64,000 nucleotides of DNA from Dietzia psychralcaliphila (GCF_003096095.1 NZ_CP015453.1:3100001-3164000); one strand, 5' to 3'. Numbered from the stretch's first letter, positions 44,630-53,940 are shown. A program made the numbers and translations. Notes: generated from the letters alone by a model not told the origin.

Positions 44630-44648
44630 CTAGGTTAGGCTTACTGAC
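44630..44648 (+). promoter_or_regulatory. IdeR/DtxR-like iron box upstream of ferritin
   Basis: ctaggttaggcttactgac matches 14 of 19 positions of the IdeR consensus TTAGGTTAGGCTAACCTAA, including an uninterrupted run of 11 (TAGGTTAGGCT). It lies 102 bases before the ferritin ATG. In M. tuberculosis IdeR binds upstream of bfrB and switches it on when iron is plentiful, so the same control is likely here. Confidence 0.7.
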
Positions 44649-44749
44649 CTGGCGAAACGCTGTGGGCCTGCATACGATGGTGACTCCCGGGCGGACGTGA
44701 CCCCGGGCGAACCTCGACACCCGTCGAGGTCCCCGAGAGGAAGGGTGCC

Positions 44750-45292
44750 ATGATCATGGCCAAGAAGTCTTCGTCGTTCACCGAACTCCTGTCCGCGCAG
44801 GTCGGACACGAGTTCGCCGCGAGCCAGCAGTACATCGCGATCGCCGTCTGGGCCGACGCCAAGGACCTGCCCCAGCTTGCGGGCCGCTTCTACCAGCACA
44901 GCCTGGGCGAGCGGAACCACGCCATGATGATGGTCCAGTACATGCTCGACCGTGACATCCAGGTGACCATCCCGGCCGTGCCCGGTCCGCAGGCCCACTT
45001 CGAGGGCCCCGTCGCCGCGCTGCACTCTGCCCTCGAGCAGGAGCGGCAGGTCACCCGACAGATCGAGTCGCTGTTCCAGGCGGCCCGCGCCGAGTCCGAC
45101 CCGCTGGGCGAGCAGTTCATGCTGTGGTTCCTGCGTGAGCAGGTCGAGGAGGTCGCCAACATGAGCACCCTGGTGGCGATCGCCGAGCGCGCAAACGACG
45201 ACTGGTTCCGCATCGAGGAGTACCTCGCACGCGAGACCGACTCGTCCTCCAACACCGGCACCCCGCCAGCCGTCGCCGGTGGCGCAGTCTGA
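44750..45292 (+). CDS. bfrB: ferritin (BfrB-like iron storage protein)
   Basis: Haem-free ferritin subunit, 180 residues, forming a 24-mer that oxidises Fe(II) and stores it. Ferroxidase residues are seen in 'VGHEFAASQQYIAIAVW', 'QHSLGERNHAMMMVQYML' and 'REQVEEVANMSTLV'. The sequence follows M. tuberculosis BfrB closely, including the Gly-rich C-terminal tail. The ATG at 44750 is supported by an AGGAAGG a few bases upstream; a second ATG two codons later is possible. An IdeR-like box lies upstream. Confidence 0.95.
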   Translation: MIMAKKSSSFTELLSAQVGHEFAASQQYIAIAVWADAKDLPQLAGRFYQHSLGERNHAMMMVQYMLDRDIQVTIPAVPGPQAHFEGPVAALHSALEQERQVTRQIESLFQAARAESDPLGEQFMLWFLREQVEEVANMSTLVAIAERANDDWFRIEEYLARETDSSSNTGTPPAVAGGAV

Positions 45293-45326
45293 CCGAGCAC
45301 CCTTGGTCGGCGGCGCAGTCTGACCG

Positions 45327-45394
45327 AGCGCCGCTGACCAGCCGGCTGCGCCGTGTGACTAAGCGCCGCCGACCAGCCGGCTGCGCCGCGTGAC
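45327..45394 (+). repeat. two 33-base direct repeats after the ferritin gene
   Basis: Bases 45327-45359 and 45362-45394 differ at two positions. An 18-base relative pair (45281-45298 and 45312-45329) also shows that the ferritin 3' end was partly copied downstream. Two copies without regular spacers do not make a CRISPR array. Confidence 0.75.
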
Positions 45395-45542
45395 CGGGCC
45401 CACCCCGTTCGGTCGACATCGCGCCGAGATTGATTGACAGATTCCGCGTTCCGGACAAGTCCGGGCGCGATGACCGTCGACCAACCCCGGCGCGATGTCG
45501 CTCAGCCGCAGAGGAAGTGGTTCGGCACGGGGAAATGGCCGG

Positions 45543-46166
45543 TCAGGAGCGCGTGTACTCCACGTAGCTCACCCCACTCCCGAACTCCCGGCGCATCCGC
45601 TGAACCAGTGGGAGCGCGCGCACATCACCCCTGGCGTCGACGTCTCCTGCTCGTCCCCCACTTCCAGCGGGGCCCGCAACCAGCGGAATGCCGTCCCCCA
45701 GGACCACCGGGTTGACCTTGAGCCGGAACTCGTCGATCTCGTCCACCAACTCCCCCGCCAACGCCCCGCCGCCGCACAGCCAGATGTCGAGTGGTGAGTC
45801 CTCGGCCTTGAGCCGGCGGGCCATCGTGACGGGGTCCTCGTCGGACGCCGAGAGCCCCTCCTCCGCGGGCAGGTCACCCGGCCGGTGCGTCACCACGTAC
45901 TGGCGAAGGTGCGGGTAACCGCTGGAAAGGCCCTCGTCGACCGCGATCTGATGTGTGGCACGGCCGAGCAGGACCGTATCGAACGCGCGCGGGGGCGTGT
46001 CCGACAGCCCGAGGGGGCCCCGGAAGTGCCCGGGGATCGTCTCCGGGTAGTGCTCGACGATCCAGGCCATGTGGTCGCCCTCGGCCAGGAAGAAGTCGGT
46101 CCGGCCATCAGGGTCTGCGATGAACCCGTCGACGGTCACGGCGATGTAGTAGATGAGCTTGCGCAT
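45543..46166 (-). CDS. dihydrofolate reductase / RibD C-terminal-like oxidoreductase
   Basis: A 207-residue protein of the RibD_C/DHFR-like family (YyaP/YwjB group). It starts 'MRKLIYYIAVTVDGFIADPD' and contains 'FDTVLLGRATHQIAVDEG' and 'IWLCGGGALAGELVDEIDE', which form the NADPH-binding core. Residues 165-190 ('GSGGRAGDVDARGDVRALPL') are unlike the family, while the end 'SGVSYVEYTR' is normal; a pair of compensating frameshifts in that stretch is possible. The physiological substrate of this family is mostly unknown. It lies 46 bases after the ABC-F gene on the same strand. Confidence 0.85.
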   Translation of the reverse strand: MRKLIYYIAVTVDGFIADPDGRTDFFLAEGDHMAWIVEHYPETIPGHFRGPLGLSDTPPRAFDTVLLGRATHQIAVDEGLSSGYPHLRQYVVTHRPGDLPAEEGLSASDEDPVTMARRLKAEDSPLDIWLCGGGALAGELVDEIDEFRLKVNPVVLGDGIPLVAGPAGSGGRAGDVDARGDVRALPLVQRMRREFGSGVSYVEYTRS

Positions 46167-46212
46167 GAGGTGTGTCCTTTCGTGGTCACCTGTCGGGTCG
46201 GGGGACGTGGGA

Positions 46213-47883
46213 TCAGCCGAGCCGGATCACGTCGTCCACCCCCACCCGGTCGCAGAAGCCGTCGTCGTGCGTCACCAGGAGCAGCGCCCCGCGCCACTGC
46301 GCGAGGGCATCGGCGAGCACCTCCACGCCGGCGAGGTCGAGATTGTTGGTGGGCTCGTCCAGCACCAGAAGCTGCGGGACCGGCCGCGCGAACAGCCGTG
46401 CCGCCAGCGCGGCGCGCAGTCGTTCGCCTCCGGAGAGCTCGGCGAGTCGGCGGAACCCGGCGTCGCCGGTGAACAGCATCCGCGCCGCGTGGGCGTGGAC
46501 CTGCTCGGGATCGGCGTCGGGGCGCACGGCCCGGATCGCATCCACCACCGACCACTCCGGATGTTCGACGCGCAGATCCTGCGGCAGCAGCGCCCAGGGC
46601 ACGTGCACGACCTCGTCGTCGTCCGGCCCGCTCATACCCGCGCCGCCCACCGCCAGGCCTCCCGAGCCCGGCTCATCCATACCCGGGTCACCCACGAGCG
46701 GGGCACCCGCGCCCGAGTCGTGTCGGCCCAACAACCGCCGCAGCAGCGTTGTCTTGCCGCTGCCGTTGGGCCCGGCCAACCGCACCCGCGCCGGCCCCGC
46801 CAGGTAGACCCGACCCGCGACCGGATCGAGGGCGTCCAGCACGATCCGGCCCGCCGGCAAGCCAGGATCCGGCATCGGGATCCGCAGCAGTTCCTCGCGA
46901 CGAACCGCGGCGTCGGCGTCCTGCATCCGTGCGCGCGCCTCCTCGACACCCTGCTCGTGAACCGCCCGCAACCTGCCGGCCGACTCCTGCGCGGAACTGC
47001 GGCGAGCGTTCATGAGGATCTTGGGCATCCCACCCGCCGCCTGCACCCGTCGCCCCTGCGCGGCCCGGTGGCTGGCCCTCTCCGTGGCCTCCACCCGGTC
47101 CCGCCGCTCGGCGCGAAGGTCCTTCCGGGCACCCGTCAGCGACTGCAGTGCTGCCGACTGCTCCGCGTCGACCACCTCGCGATAGTGCGGATACGGCCCC
47201 CCGAACACCCGGCATCTGCCAGCGCGCAGCTCCACCGTGGAGTCGACGCGCTCGAGCAGCTCCAGGTCGTGGCTCACCACGAGCGCGATACGCTCCCCGC
47301 CGGAGACGAAATGGTCGAGCGCGCCGAACAGACGCGCCCGTGCCCGCTGGTCCAGGTTGTTGGTCGGCTCGTCGAGCAGCAGCACCCGCGGCCCCGGAAG
47401 GAGTCGACCCGCCAGCGCGGCGAGCGTGCGTTCCCCGCCGGAGAGCGCCCTGAGCGGTCGATTCAGGTCCGTGGGCAGGCCCAACTCGGAAAGCAGCGCG
47501 ACGGTCCGCTCGGCTACCGCCCAGTCGTCTCCGATCGTCGTGAAGTCGTCGTCGTCGCCCCTTCCCTCCTCGATCCGTTCGAGCGCCGCCAGGCGTGGGC
47601 CGACCCCGAGTTCGTCGGCGAGGACGCGCGCTACCGGGGCGTCCGCGAGCTGCTGCGGCAGGTAGGCCACGGCGGGCGGCCGGGCGGGCTCGGAGTCGAC
47701 GCTGATCGCGCCGCGCGAGGGTGGGAGGTCCCCGGCGGCCAGGCGCAGCAAAGTGCTCTTGCCTGCGCCGTTTCGACCGACCAACGAGGTCAGACCGGGG
47801 CCCACCGCGAGGTCGAGGCCGGTGAATAGTGGGGTGTCGTCGGGGAACGCGTACGCGACGTCCGACAGGACGAGGGAAGACAT
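46213..47883 (-). CDS. ABC-F family ATPase (ribosome-protection/translation factor type)
   Basis: A 556-residue protein with two ABC ATPase domains and no membrane segment, hence ABC-F. Domain 1: Walker A 'SLVGRNGAGKSTLL', signature 'RALSGGERTLAALAG', Walker B 'RVLLLDEPTNNLD'. Domain 2: 'RLAGPNGSGKTTLLRRLL', 'LAELSGGERLRAALAARLF', 'LLVLDEPTNNLDLAG'. Between them is a charged linker (about 250-320) of the kind that reaches into the ribosome. A Gly/Asp-rich insert follows the second Walker A. Such proteins either protect ribosomes from antibiotics or aid translation; which applies here is not clear. The ATG at 47881-47883 has GGAG 6 bases upstream. Confidence 0.92.
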   Translation of the reverse strand: MSSLVLSDVAYAFPDDTPLFTGLDLAVGPGLTSLVGRNGAGKSTLLRLAAGDLPPSRGAISVDSEPARPPAVAYLPQQLADAPVARVLADELGVGPRLAALERIEEGRGDDDDFTTIGDDWAVAERTVALLSELGLPTDLNRPLRALSGGERTLAALAGRLLPGPRVLLLDEPTNNLDQRARARLFGALDHFVSGGERIALVVSHDLELLERVDSTVELRAGRCRVFGGPYPHYREVVDAEQSAALQSLTGARKDLRAERRDRVEATERASHRAAQGRRVQAAGGMPKILMNARRSSAQESAGRLRAVHEQGVEEARARMQDADAAVRREELLRIPMPDPGLPAGRIVLDALDPVAGRVYLAGPARVRLAGPNGSGKTTLLRRLLGRHDSGAGAPLVGDPGMDEPGSGGLAVGGAGMSGPDDDEVVHVPWALLPQDLRVEHPEWSVVDAIRAVRPDADPEQVHAHAARMLFTGDAGFRRLAELSGGERLRAALAARLFARPVPQLLVLDEPTNNLDLAGVEVLADALAQWRGALLLVTHDDGFCDRVGVDDVIRLG

Positions 47884-48354
47884 GTGTGCTCCAGGGAGGT
47901 GGCGGATGGGCCGGGTCTCACCTGGGGTCGAGCACTGTCCTGGAGTCTCCTCGTCTCGGGTTCTCGGCTCACGCCCCTCGCCACCGAGATCTCTCCGCGG
48001 TCGCGCCGTGCGTCTGCCGACTTCCGATGTGCAGGCTACGCCCAGGGACGCGCGGCGGCAAGGGTGGAGAGGGACAGCCCGCAAAGCGACAGAGGCGGCG
48101 TACTGCGTGCACCGACGACTCGCGGGACCCATCGCGGGTGATAGGACCATCCGGTTTTGCGTGAGCAGGGTGGGCTCCGGGCCGGATACTGGTCGCAGCT
48201 AGCGCGGCAAATCGGCCTGATCACCTCGGCAACTGCAACCAGCGGCGCGGTGATTGCGACCACTTGAGGTTCGGTGCGGGCGGCGAGGCTGGGCGGGGAG
48301 GGTCGACGCGGGGCGGGGATGATCGCGAGCAAGTGGGGACGACGACGGGGTCCG
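47884..48354 (-). other. long upstream region of the ABC-F gene
   Basis: About 470 bases between the YidC paralogue stop and the ABC-F start with no convincing gene; open frames on both strands are short and biased. The YidC terminator and the ABC-F promoter and leader must lie here. ABC-F resistance genes often have regulatory leaders with small open frames; none was identified with confidence. Confidence 0.35.
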
Positions 48355-49434
48355 CTACATGAAGGCGCTGGGGGGCAGGCCCTCGCGGCTGGACATCGGC
48401 AACTCCTTGTCCAGCTTCTCCATGAAGAAGTGCGACTGCACCGCGGTCCAGATGTTGTTGGTGAGCCAGTAGATGCCGATCGCGATGGGGAAGTTGAAGA
48501 AGTACGCGCCCACGATCGGGAAGAACGGGAACAGGTACATCATGATCTTCATCGACTGGTTCATCGACTCGGTCATGGACTCGGCGATCGACTGGAAGTC
48601 CTGCGGCTTGCCGGTCGCGCCCGCCGCGCCGGCCGGACTGACCGTGGCGGACGTCCCCGGGGTGCCGGCCGTGTCGTCCGCCTTCGTGGTGGTCGCGGGC
48701 TCGCCGTCGACCTCGACCACCTCGCCGTCGACGACGGGGCCACCGGCACGCTCCTCGGCGTCGACCTGCGCGATCGCCTCCTGCTCGGCCTTCTTCGCCG
48801 CGGCCTGTCGGCGGAAGGAGTTCCACATGTTGATGAAGGTGGCGATGCCGGCCAGCACGAACAGCGGCACGGCCAGCATGAGGATGTCCTCGCGCACGAG
48901 CCCCGGGTGCAGGGAGTCCATGACGTCCTGCGGCATCCGGATGTACGAGGCCAGCGGGACCCCGAAGATCTCGGCGTTGAGGAAGGAGGCAACCTGTTCG
49001 GGCTGGAACGCCCCGTTGGTCATCTGCGAGGCCTCCTCGATGGACTTGCCGGGAGGCGAGAAGTTCAGCAGCACGTAGTACAGGCCCAGGAACACCGGGA
49101 TCTGCACGAGCAGCGGCAGGCACCCGGCGGCGGGGTTGACCCCGGCGTCGGCGTACAGGGCCTGCATCTCCTTGGCCTGCTCCTGGCGGTCCTCGGGAGA
49201 CTTACGGTCCTTGTACTTGTTCTGCAGTTCCTTCATCTTGGGCGCGATCTGCGCCATCTTGCGCATCGAGTACTGCTGCCGGTACATCGACCGCATGAGC
49301 AGCAGTCGCACGGTCACCACCAGCAACAACACCGAGCCCACCCAGGCGATGCCCGAGTTGCCGTCCACGACGAAGCTCAACGCCCAGTGCCAGAACTTCA
49401 TGACGAGCGACACCGGATACGCGAAGAGGTCCAC
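48355..49434 (-). CDS. yidC: YidC/Oxa1-family membrane protein insertase
   Basis: Membrane insertase of 359 residues. It has a first helix near the N-terminus ('MDLFAYPVSLVMKFWHWAL' region), 'GIAWVGSVLLLVVTVRLLLM', the coiled cytoplasmic loop 'YSMRKMAQIAPKMKELQNKY' , 'AGVNPAAGCLPLLVQIPVF', and C-terminal helices including 'PIAIGIYWLTNNIWTAVQSH'. A Gly/Ala/Thr-rich loop of about 70 residues lies between helices 4 and 5. The usual yidC lies beside rpmH, rnpA and the origin; here the neighbours are murB and an ABC-F gene, so this may be a second copy. The GTG at 49432-49434 has GGAG 8 bases upstream. Confidence 0.92.
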   Translation of the reverse strand: MDLFAYPVSLVMKFWHWALSFVVDGNSGIAWVGSVLLLVVTVRLLLMRSMYRQQYSMRKMAQIAPKMKELQNKYKDRKSPEDRQEQAKEMQALYADAGVNPAAGCLPLLVQIPVFLGLYYVLLNFSPPGKSIEEASQMTNGAFQPEQVASFLNAEIFGVPLASYIRMPQDVMDSLHPGLVREDILMLAVPLFVLAGIATFINMWNSFRRQAAAKKAEQEAIAQVDAEERAGGPVVDGEVVEVDGEPATTTKADDTAGTPGTSATVSPAGAAGATGKPQDFQSIAESMTESMNQSMKIMMYLFPFFPIVGAYFFNFPIAIGIYWLTNNIWTAVQSHFFMEKLDKELPMSSREGLPPSAFM

Positions 49435-49574
49435 GGGCGAATCTCCAGATGGGACGGTGGCGCCGGAGCAGGCGCACGGGGTGGGGCGGGACAGGGCGGG
49501 TCAAGACTAGAAGGCCGTCCCCCAGCGTGCCAGGGTCGGCGGCAATGGCGGGGGCCGGGGTCGGACGCGGCGGG

Positions 49575-50801
49575 TCAGATGCTGCAACCCACCCACACCG
49601 GCTCGGGGTGCAGTTCCACGCCGAACGCCTCCCGGACACCGTCGCGCACCTCGCGGGCCAGCGCGATCACGTCGTCGGCGGTGGCCGAGCCCCTGTTGGT
49701 CAGCGCCAGCGTGTGCTTGGTGGACAGTCGGGCGGGCGACGACGACGAGGGGTGCCCCTTGCCGAACCCGGCCCGCTCGATCAACCAGCCCGCGGAGAGT
49801 TTGACCCCTCCCGCCGCGGCGAACGCGGGCATCTGCGCGGCCTGCTCGGCCCCCAACCGGTCGGTGACCCGGGACCGCACGGTGGGGAGTTCGTCCTCGC
49901 GGACCACCGGGTTGGTGAAGAAGGACCCGGCGCTCCAGGTGTCCTCGTCGTCGTCGTCGAGCACCATCCCCTTGCCGCGACGCAGTTCCAGTACGGTGCG
50001 CCGCACCAGGGCGGGGTCGGCCCTCTCCCCGGGCGCGACACCCAGCCGGCCGGCGAGCTCGGCGTAGCGGATCGGTTCACTGCGACCTGCCGGGTCGAGG
50101 CGGAACTCGACCTCCAGGACCACGGCGCGGTCGGAGTTCTTGAGTACGGAGGTGCGGTAGGACAGCCCCAGCGCGGCCGGGAGGACCCACTCGTCGGTGC
50201 CGGTCCCACGGTCGTACCAACGCACGCGGTGCAGCACCTGGGCCACCTCGACGCCGTAGGCGCCCACGTTCTGGACCGGGGTCGCGCCCACCGAGCCGGG
50301 TATCCCGGACAGGCACTCCAGCCCGCCGTACCCGCGCCCGACGGTGTCGGCCACCAGGTCGTCCCAGTTCAGGCCGGCGCCCGCGCGGACGATGATCCCG
50401 CCGGACACGGACTCCCCCGGCCCGGTTCCGCCAGAATCCGCGCCGCCGGGGTTCGCCTGCCCCGGCCCGGCCTCGCCGGGATCAGCCTCGCGGTAGCCGA
50501 CCTCGCTGTTGCGGACGGCCACCACCACCACGTCGAGGTCGCCGCCGGCCACCACCAGGTTCGACCCGCCGCCCAGCACGAGCACCGGCACGCCGGCGGC
50601 GTCCAGGGCGCCGACCGCGGCCGTGACCGCCTCGGCCGTCGCGCATTCCAGCAGCGCGCGAGGCCGACCGCCGATGCGCAGCGTGGTCAGATCGGCCAGG
50701 CGGGGGTCGGGGACCACGAGGAGATCAGCCACGGAGGACAGCCCGCGGATCACATCGTCTGCGTGGTCAGCGGCGCGGCGATCGGAGGAGGGCGAGAGCA
50801 C
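49575..50801 (-). CDS. murB: UDP-N-acetylenolpyruvoylglucosamine reductase
   Basis: FAD enzyme that completes UDP-N-acetylmuramic acid in peptidoglycan synthesis. It has 408 residues. Motifs: '[18 protein letters not shown]', '[19 protein letters not shown]', '[21 protein letters not shown]', the catalytic Ser in '[14 protein letters not shown]' and the end '[11 protein letters not shown]'. It is longer than the M. tuberculosis enzyme partly because of a Gly/Pro/Glu-rich insert of about 25 residues (after '[10 protein letters not shown]'). The GTG at 50799-50801 is chosen by homology; it diverges from the DUF2505 gene by 39 bases, as murB does from Rv0481c. Confidence 0.94.
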   Translation of the reverse strand: MLSPSSDRRAADHADDVIRGLSSVADLLVVPDPRLADLTTLRIGGRPRALLECATAEAVTAAVGALDAAGVPVLVLGGGSNLVVAGGDLDVVVVAVRNSEVGYREADPGEAGPGQANPGGADSGGTGPGESVSGGIIVRAGAGLNWDDLVADTVGRGYGGLECLSGIPGSVGATPVQNVGAYGVEVAQVLHRVRWYDRGTGTDEWVLPAALGLSYRTSVLKNSDRAVVLEVEFRLDPAGRSEPIRYAELAGRLGVAPGERADPALVRRTVLELRRGKGMVLDDDDEDTWSAGSFFTNPVVREDELPTVRSRVTDRLGAEQAAQMPAFAAAGGVKLSAGWLIERAGFGKGHPSSSSPARLSTKHTLALTNRGSATADDVIALAREVRDGVREAFGVELHPEPVWVGCSI

Positions 50802-50840
50802 CAGTCCGAGGGTAGCCGCCCCCTTGTAGTGTCTGGGTTC

Positions 50841-51341
50841 ATGGCGACCCACTTCACCCACTCGGCCCACATCGACGCCCGTCTCGAGACCGTGTTCACC
50901 TCGTACGGCGACGAGGCCTTCTGGCGCGACCGATTGGCCGCCATCGGCAGCCCCCGGGACACCCTGGACGACTTCGCGACCACCGGAGACTCCACCACCG
51001 TGACCATCACGCAGCACATCCCGGACGAGGACATCCCGGACGTGGCCCGCAAGGTCCTCCCCGGCCAGCTGGTCATCGTGCGCACCACCACCTTCGCCGA
51101 CTTCGACGGCGAGCGGTTCTCGAGCTCCGCCCGCGCGGAGGCCGCCGGTGGACTCGGCGTGATCAAGGGCGGCTCGGAGGCCGTCAGTGAGGGTGGCGTG
51201 GTGGTGGAGTCCGCAACCGGGCAGGTCAAGGTGTCGGTCCCGCTACTGGGCGGCAAGCTCGAGAAGCTGGTCGTCACCCACCTCACCCGCTTCTTCGACG
51301 CCGAGACCCGTCACCTCAACCGCTGGACCGCCACGCGCTGA
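50841..51341 (+). CDS. DUF2505 family protein (Rv0481c-like)
   Basis: A 166-residue protein of the SRPBCC/START-like DUF2505 family. It begins '[18 protein letters not shown]' and contains '[19 protein letters not shown]' and '[19 protein letters not shown]', the typical end. This fold makes a hydrophobic pocket, so lipid or polyketide binding is likely, but no ligand is known. The ATG at 50841 gives the family N-terminus. Its position opposite murB is the mycobacterial one. Confidence 0.92.
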   Translation: MATHFTHSAHIDARLETVFTSYGDEAFWRDRLAAIGSPRDTLDDFATTGDSTTVTITQHIPDEDIPDVARKVLPGQLVIVRTTTFADFDGERFSSSARAEAAGGLGVIKGGSEAVSEGGVVVESATGQVKVSVPLLGGKLEKLVVTHLTRFFDAETRHLNRWTATR

Positions 51342-51398
51342 CACGCCTGCCGACCTGGGGTTCTGCGATCCGGGCCGGCTTCGGCGACAATTGGCGGA

Positions 51399-52280
51399 AT
51401 GCACCCGCGGCACGACACCCAGCGATTCCCCGCCCACGACCGACCCGGCGTCCAGAACGCCGAGACCCAGCAGTTCGCCGCAGCACCGGGTGGTTCCGGG
51501 TACGGCGATTCCGCGTCAGGGGATTCCGGAACCCCTGGAACCGGTCGCTCTGACCGGGCCGACTCCGGCGGGCGACGTCGCGGTCCGATGATCGCCCTGA
51601 TCGCCGCAGTCGCGGTGGTCGGGCTGGTGGCGGGCGTGGTGGGGCTCGAGTTCGGCACCCGCAACGCGGTCGAGAACCGGATCCAGGACGAGGTCACGGC
51701 CTCCCTTGGCAGCCCGGCGCAGGTCGAGCTGGGCGCGCGACCGGTACTCCTCACGTACTTCGGCGGCGACCTGGGCAGCGTCCGGATCACCACCGACGGC
51801 ACCGCCGCGGAGGGCTCGAACGGTCCCGCCCCGGCGATCGACATCGCGGCCGACGGGGTGCGCGCGGAGGGCGACCTGACCTACGTGGACTCGCTGACCG
51901 GGACCGCCTTCGTCTCAGACCAGGCCATGTCCACCGCGGCGCAGCAGGAATCCACCGGCGGGATGCTCGGCGGTCTCGTCCAGGTTCAGGAGATCGTCTC
52001 CGACCCGGCCTCCGGCACGCTCCGGGTCTCCATCAGCGGCCTGGCCGAGGCGGTCGTGACACCCAGGCTGACCGGCGGAAACCTGGAGATGGAGCCTTCC
52101 CAGGCCACAATCCTCGGTTTCCCGCTGCCGTCCGAGCTGCTCGGGGGCACCGTCTCGATGATGGACTCCGCGCTCGCCGAACTCCCGGAGGGCGTCCAGC
52201 TGACCGGGGTGCGCGTGGTCCCGGGCGGCATGATCATCGACCTCAGTGGGCGCGACGTCGTGCTGGAGGCGGCCGGGTAG
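51399..52280 (+). CDS. DUF2993 (LmeA-like) membrane-anchored protein
   Basis: A 293-residue protein: a disordered Gly/Ser/Asp-rich cytoplasmic N-terminus (1-60), one membrane helix (about 64-84, 'MIALIAAVAVVGLVAGVVGL') and an external DUF2993 domain ('EFGTRNAVENRIQDEV', then 'VLLTYFGGDLGSVRITTDG'). The family includes LmeA, needed for lipomannan elongation in mycobacteria, and Rv0479c in this neighbourhood. A role in envelope lipid or glycan biogenesis is inferred. The ATG at 51399 is the first in frame. Confidence 0.88.
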   Translation: MHPRHDTQRFPAHDRPGVQNAETQQFAAAPGGSGYGDSASGDSGTPGTGRSDRADSGGRRRGPMIALIAAVAVVGLVAGVVGLEFGTRNAVENRIQDEVTASLGSPAQVELGARPVLLTYFGGDLGSVRITTDGTAAEGSNGPAPAIDIAADGVRAEGDLTYVDSLTGTAFVSDQAMSTAAQQESTGGMLGGLVQVQEIVSDPASGTLRVSISGLAEAVVTPRLTGGNLEMEPSQATILGFPLPSELLGGTVSMMDSALAELPEGVQLTGVRVVPGGMIIDLSGRDVVLEAAG

Positions 52281-52306
52281 CTGGTCGGGCGCGGCACACT
52301 GGGCGC

Positions 52307-52810
52307 ATGCGACTGTTGCTCCTGGCCGACACCCACGTACCGACGCGCGCCCGCGAGCTACCGAGTCAGGTGTGGGACGAGGTCGACCGCGCGGACGTGG
52401 TGGTCCACGCGGGCGACTGGATGGATCTCGCTCTGCTCGACGCGTTGGAGGAACGTTCCACGCGCCTGGTCGCATGCTGGGGCAACAACGACGGTCCGGC
52501 GGTGCGTGAGCGGTTGCCCGAGGTGGCTCGAGCGACGCTCGAGGGTGTGCGTCTGGCGGTGGTGCACGAGACCGGACCATCGGCGGGCCGGGACACGCGC
52601 ATGGCCGCGGCCTACCCGCATACCGACGTACTGGTGTTCGGGCACTCGCACATTCCGTGGGACACCACAGCGCCGGGCGGCGTGCGCCTGCTCAACCCGG
52701 GGTCCCCGACCGATCGCCGTCGGCAGCCGTACTGCACCTACATGACCGCGACCGCCGCAGACGGCGTGATGAGCGGCGTCGAACTGCACCGGCTTCCGCG
52801 GAGCCGGTAG
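52307..52810 (+). CDS. YfcE-type metallophosphoesterase
   Basis: A 167-residue calcineurin-like phosphoesterase of the YfcE/MJ0936 class. Metal motifs are 'LLLADTHVPTRARELP' (D-x-H), 'VVVHAGDWMDL' (G-D), 'ACWGNNDGPAVRERLP' (G-N-N/D), 'LAVVHETGP' and 'VLVFGHSHIPWD' (G-H-S-H). The site is complete for two metal ions. Homologues hydrolyse phosphodiesters with broad taste in vitro. It is 26 bases after the DUF2993 gene on the same strand. Confidence 0.92.
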   Translation: MRLLLLADTHVPTRARELPSQVWDEVDRADVVVHAGDWMDLALLDALEERSTRLVACWGNNDGPAVRERLPEVARATLEGVRLAVVHETGPSAGRDTRMAAAYPHTDVLVFGHSHIPWDTTAPGGVRLLNPGSPTDRRRQPYCTYMTATAADGVMSGVELHRLPRSR

Positions 52811-52942
52811 ATCCTGCGGGGCGGGGTCCGGGCGGCGGGCGGCAGGGTCCGGGCAGTGGGCGGCAGCGTCCGGGCGACGAACAGCAGGGTCCGGGCGGCG
52901 GGCACCGGACGGCGGGCGCGGGATTCTGCCACCCTGGGACGT

Positions 52943-53893
52943 ATGACCACAGAAGCCACCATGCGTGCCGTCACCCAGCAGGCCCTCGGCGAGCCGGACG
53001 TCCTCGTCGTCGCCGACCACCCGCGCCCCGAACCGCGTACCAACGAGATCCTGGTGCGCGTCAAGGCCACCAGCGTCAACCCCACCGACTGGAAGCACCG
53101 CGAGAACGGCGGCTTCCTCGGTCAACCGCCGTTCGTGCTCGGCTGGGACCTGTCGGGGGTGGTCGAGGCCGTCGGAATCGGAGTGGCCCGCTTCGTCCCC
53201 GGCGACGAGGTCTTCGGCATGCTGTCCTACCCGTTCGGACACGGCGCCCACGCCGACTACGTGGCCGCGCCCGCGGCCTGGTTCGCCCCCAAGCCCGCCT
53301 CGCTCGACCACGTGCAGGCCGCCGCACTGCCCCTGGTGTCGCTGACGGCGTGGCAGGCGCTCGTGGAGTACGCCGACATCCAGCCCGGGCAACGGGTGCT
53401 GATCCATGCGGCCGCCGGCGGGGTGGGGCACGTCGCCGTCCAGATCGCCAAGGCCCGTGGGGCGTACGTGATCGGCACCGCCAGCGCCGGCAAGCACGAC
53501 TTCCTGCGCGAGTTGGGCGTCGACGAGGCGATCGACTACCGCGAGGTGGACTTCGCCGAGGCGGTCAGCGACGTAGACGCCGTACTGGACACCATCGGCG
53601 GCGAGACGTCCACGCGTTCCCTGCGCACCCTGAGGCCGGGAGGGATCGTGGTGTCGATCCTGCCGGTGGGGTCGAACGACTTCTTCCGCGAGGCCGAGGA
53701 ACTGGGCGTCCGGGCGATCCGCATGCTGGTGGACGCCTCCCGCCACGACCTGGTCTCCATCACCGAGCTGGTGGAGCAGGGCGCACTGCAGGCCAGGATC
53801 GCCGACGTCTTCCCGCTCGAGCAGGCCGCGGAGGCCCACCGGCTCGGAGAGACCGGCCGTACCGCCGGGAAGATGGTGCTCACCACCGACTGA
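52943..53893 (+). CDS. NADPH:quinone reductase / zinc-type medium-chain dehydrogenase (QOR group)
   Basis: A 316-residue MDR-superfamily oxidoreductase without zinc-binding cysteines. It has the GroES-like N-domain ('VRVKATSVNPTDWKHRENGG', 'VLGWDLSGVVEAVG', 'VPGDEVFGMLSYPF') and the Rossmann domain 'RVLIHAAAGGVGHVAVQIA'. The pattern fits quinone oxidoreductase/alkenal reductase members such as YhdH-like and AST-like enzymes. The electron acceptor is unknown. The ATG at 52943 is chosen by homology. The 110 bases before it contain imperfect repeats of 'ggtccgggcggcgggc'. Confidence 0.9.
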   Translation: MTTEATMRAVTQQALGEPDVLVVADHPRPEPRTNEILVRVKATSVNPTDWKHRENGGFLGQPPFVLGWDLSGVVEAVGIGVARFVPGDEVFGMLSYPFGHGAHADYVAAPAAWFAPKPASLDHVQAAALPLVSLTAWQALVEYADIQPGQRVLIHAAAGGVGHVAVQIAKARGAYVIGTASAGKHDFLRELGVDEAIDYREVDFAEAVSDVDAVLDTIGGETSTRSLRTLRPGGIVVSILPVGSNDFFREAEELGVRAIRMLVDASRHDLVSITELVEQGALQARIADVFPLEQAAEAHRLGETGRTAGKMVLTTD

Positions 53894-53940
53894 CACCCGG
53901 GGCAGGGGCCGGGTCCTGGGCCTGGGCAGCGGGATGCGCG

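Noticed and set aside
44352-44633. 93-codon plus-strand open frame upstream of ferritin
   Set aside because: Arg/Ala/Pro/Ser-biased, covers direct repeats and lacks a ribosome-binding site; it ends at the iron box.
45281-45394. Repeats after ferritin as a small CRISPR array
   Set aside because: Only two near copies almost touching each other, no spacers and no cas genes in the window.
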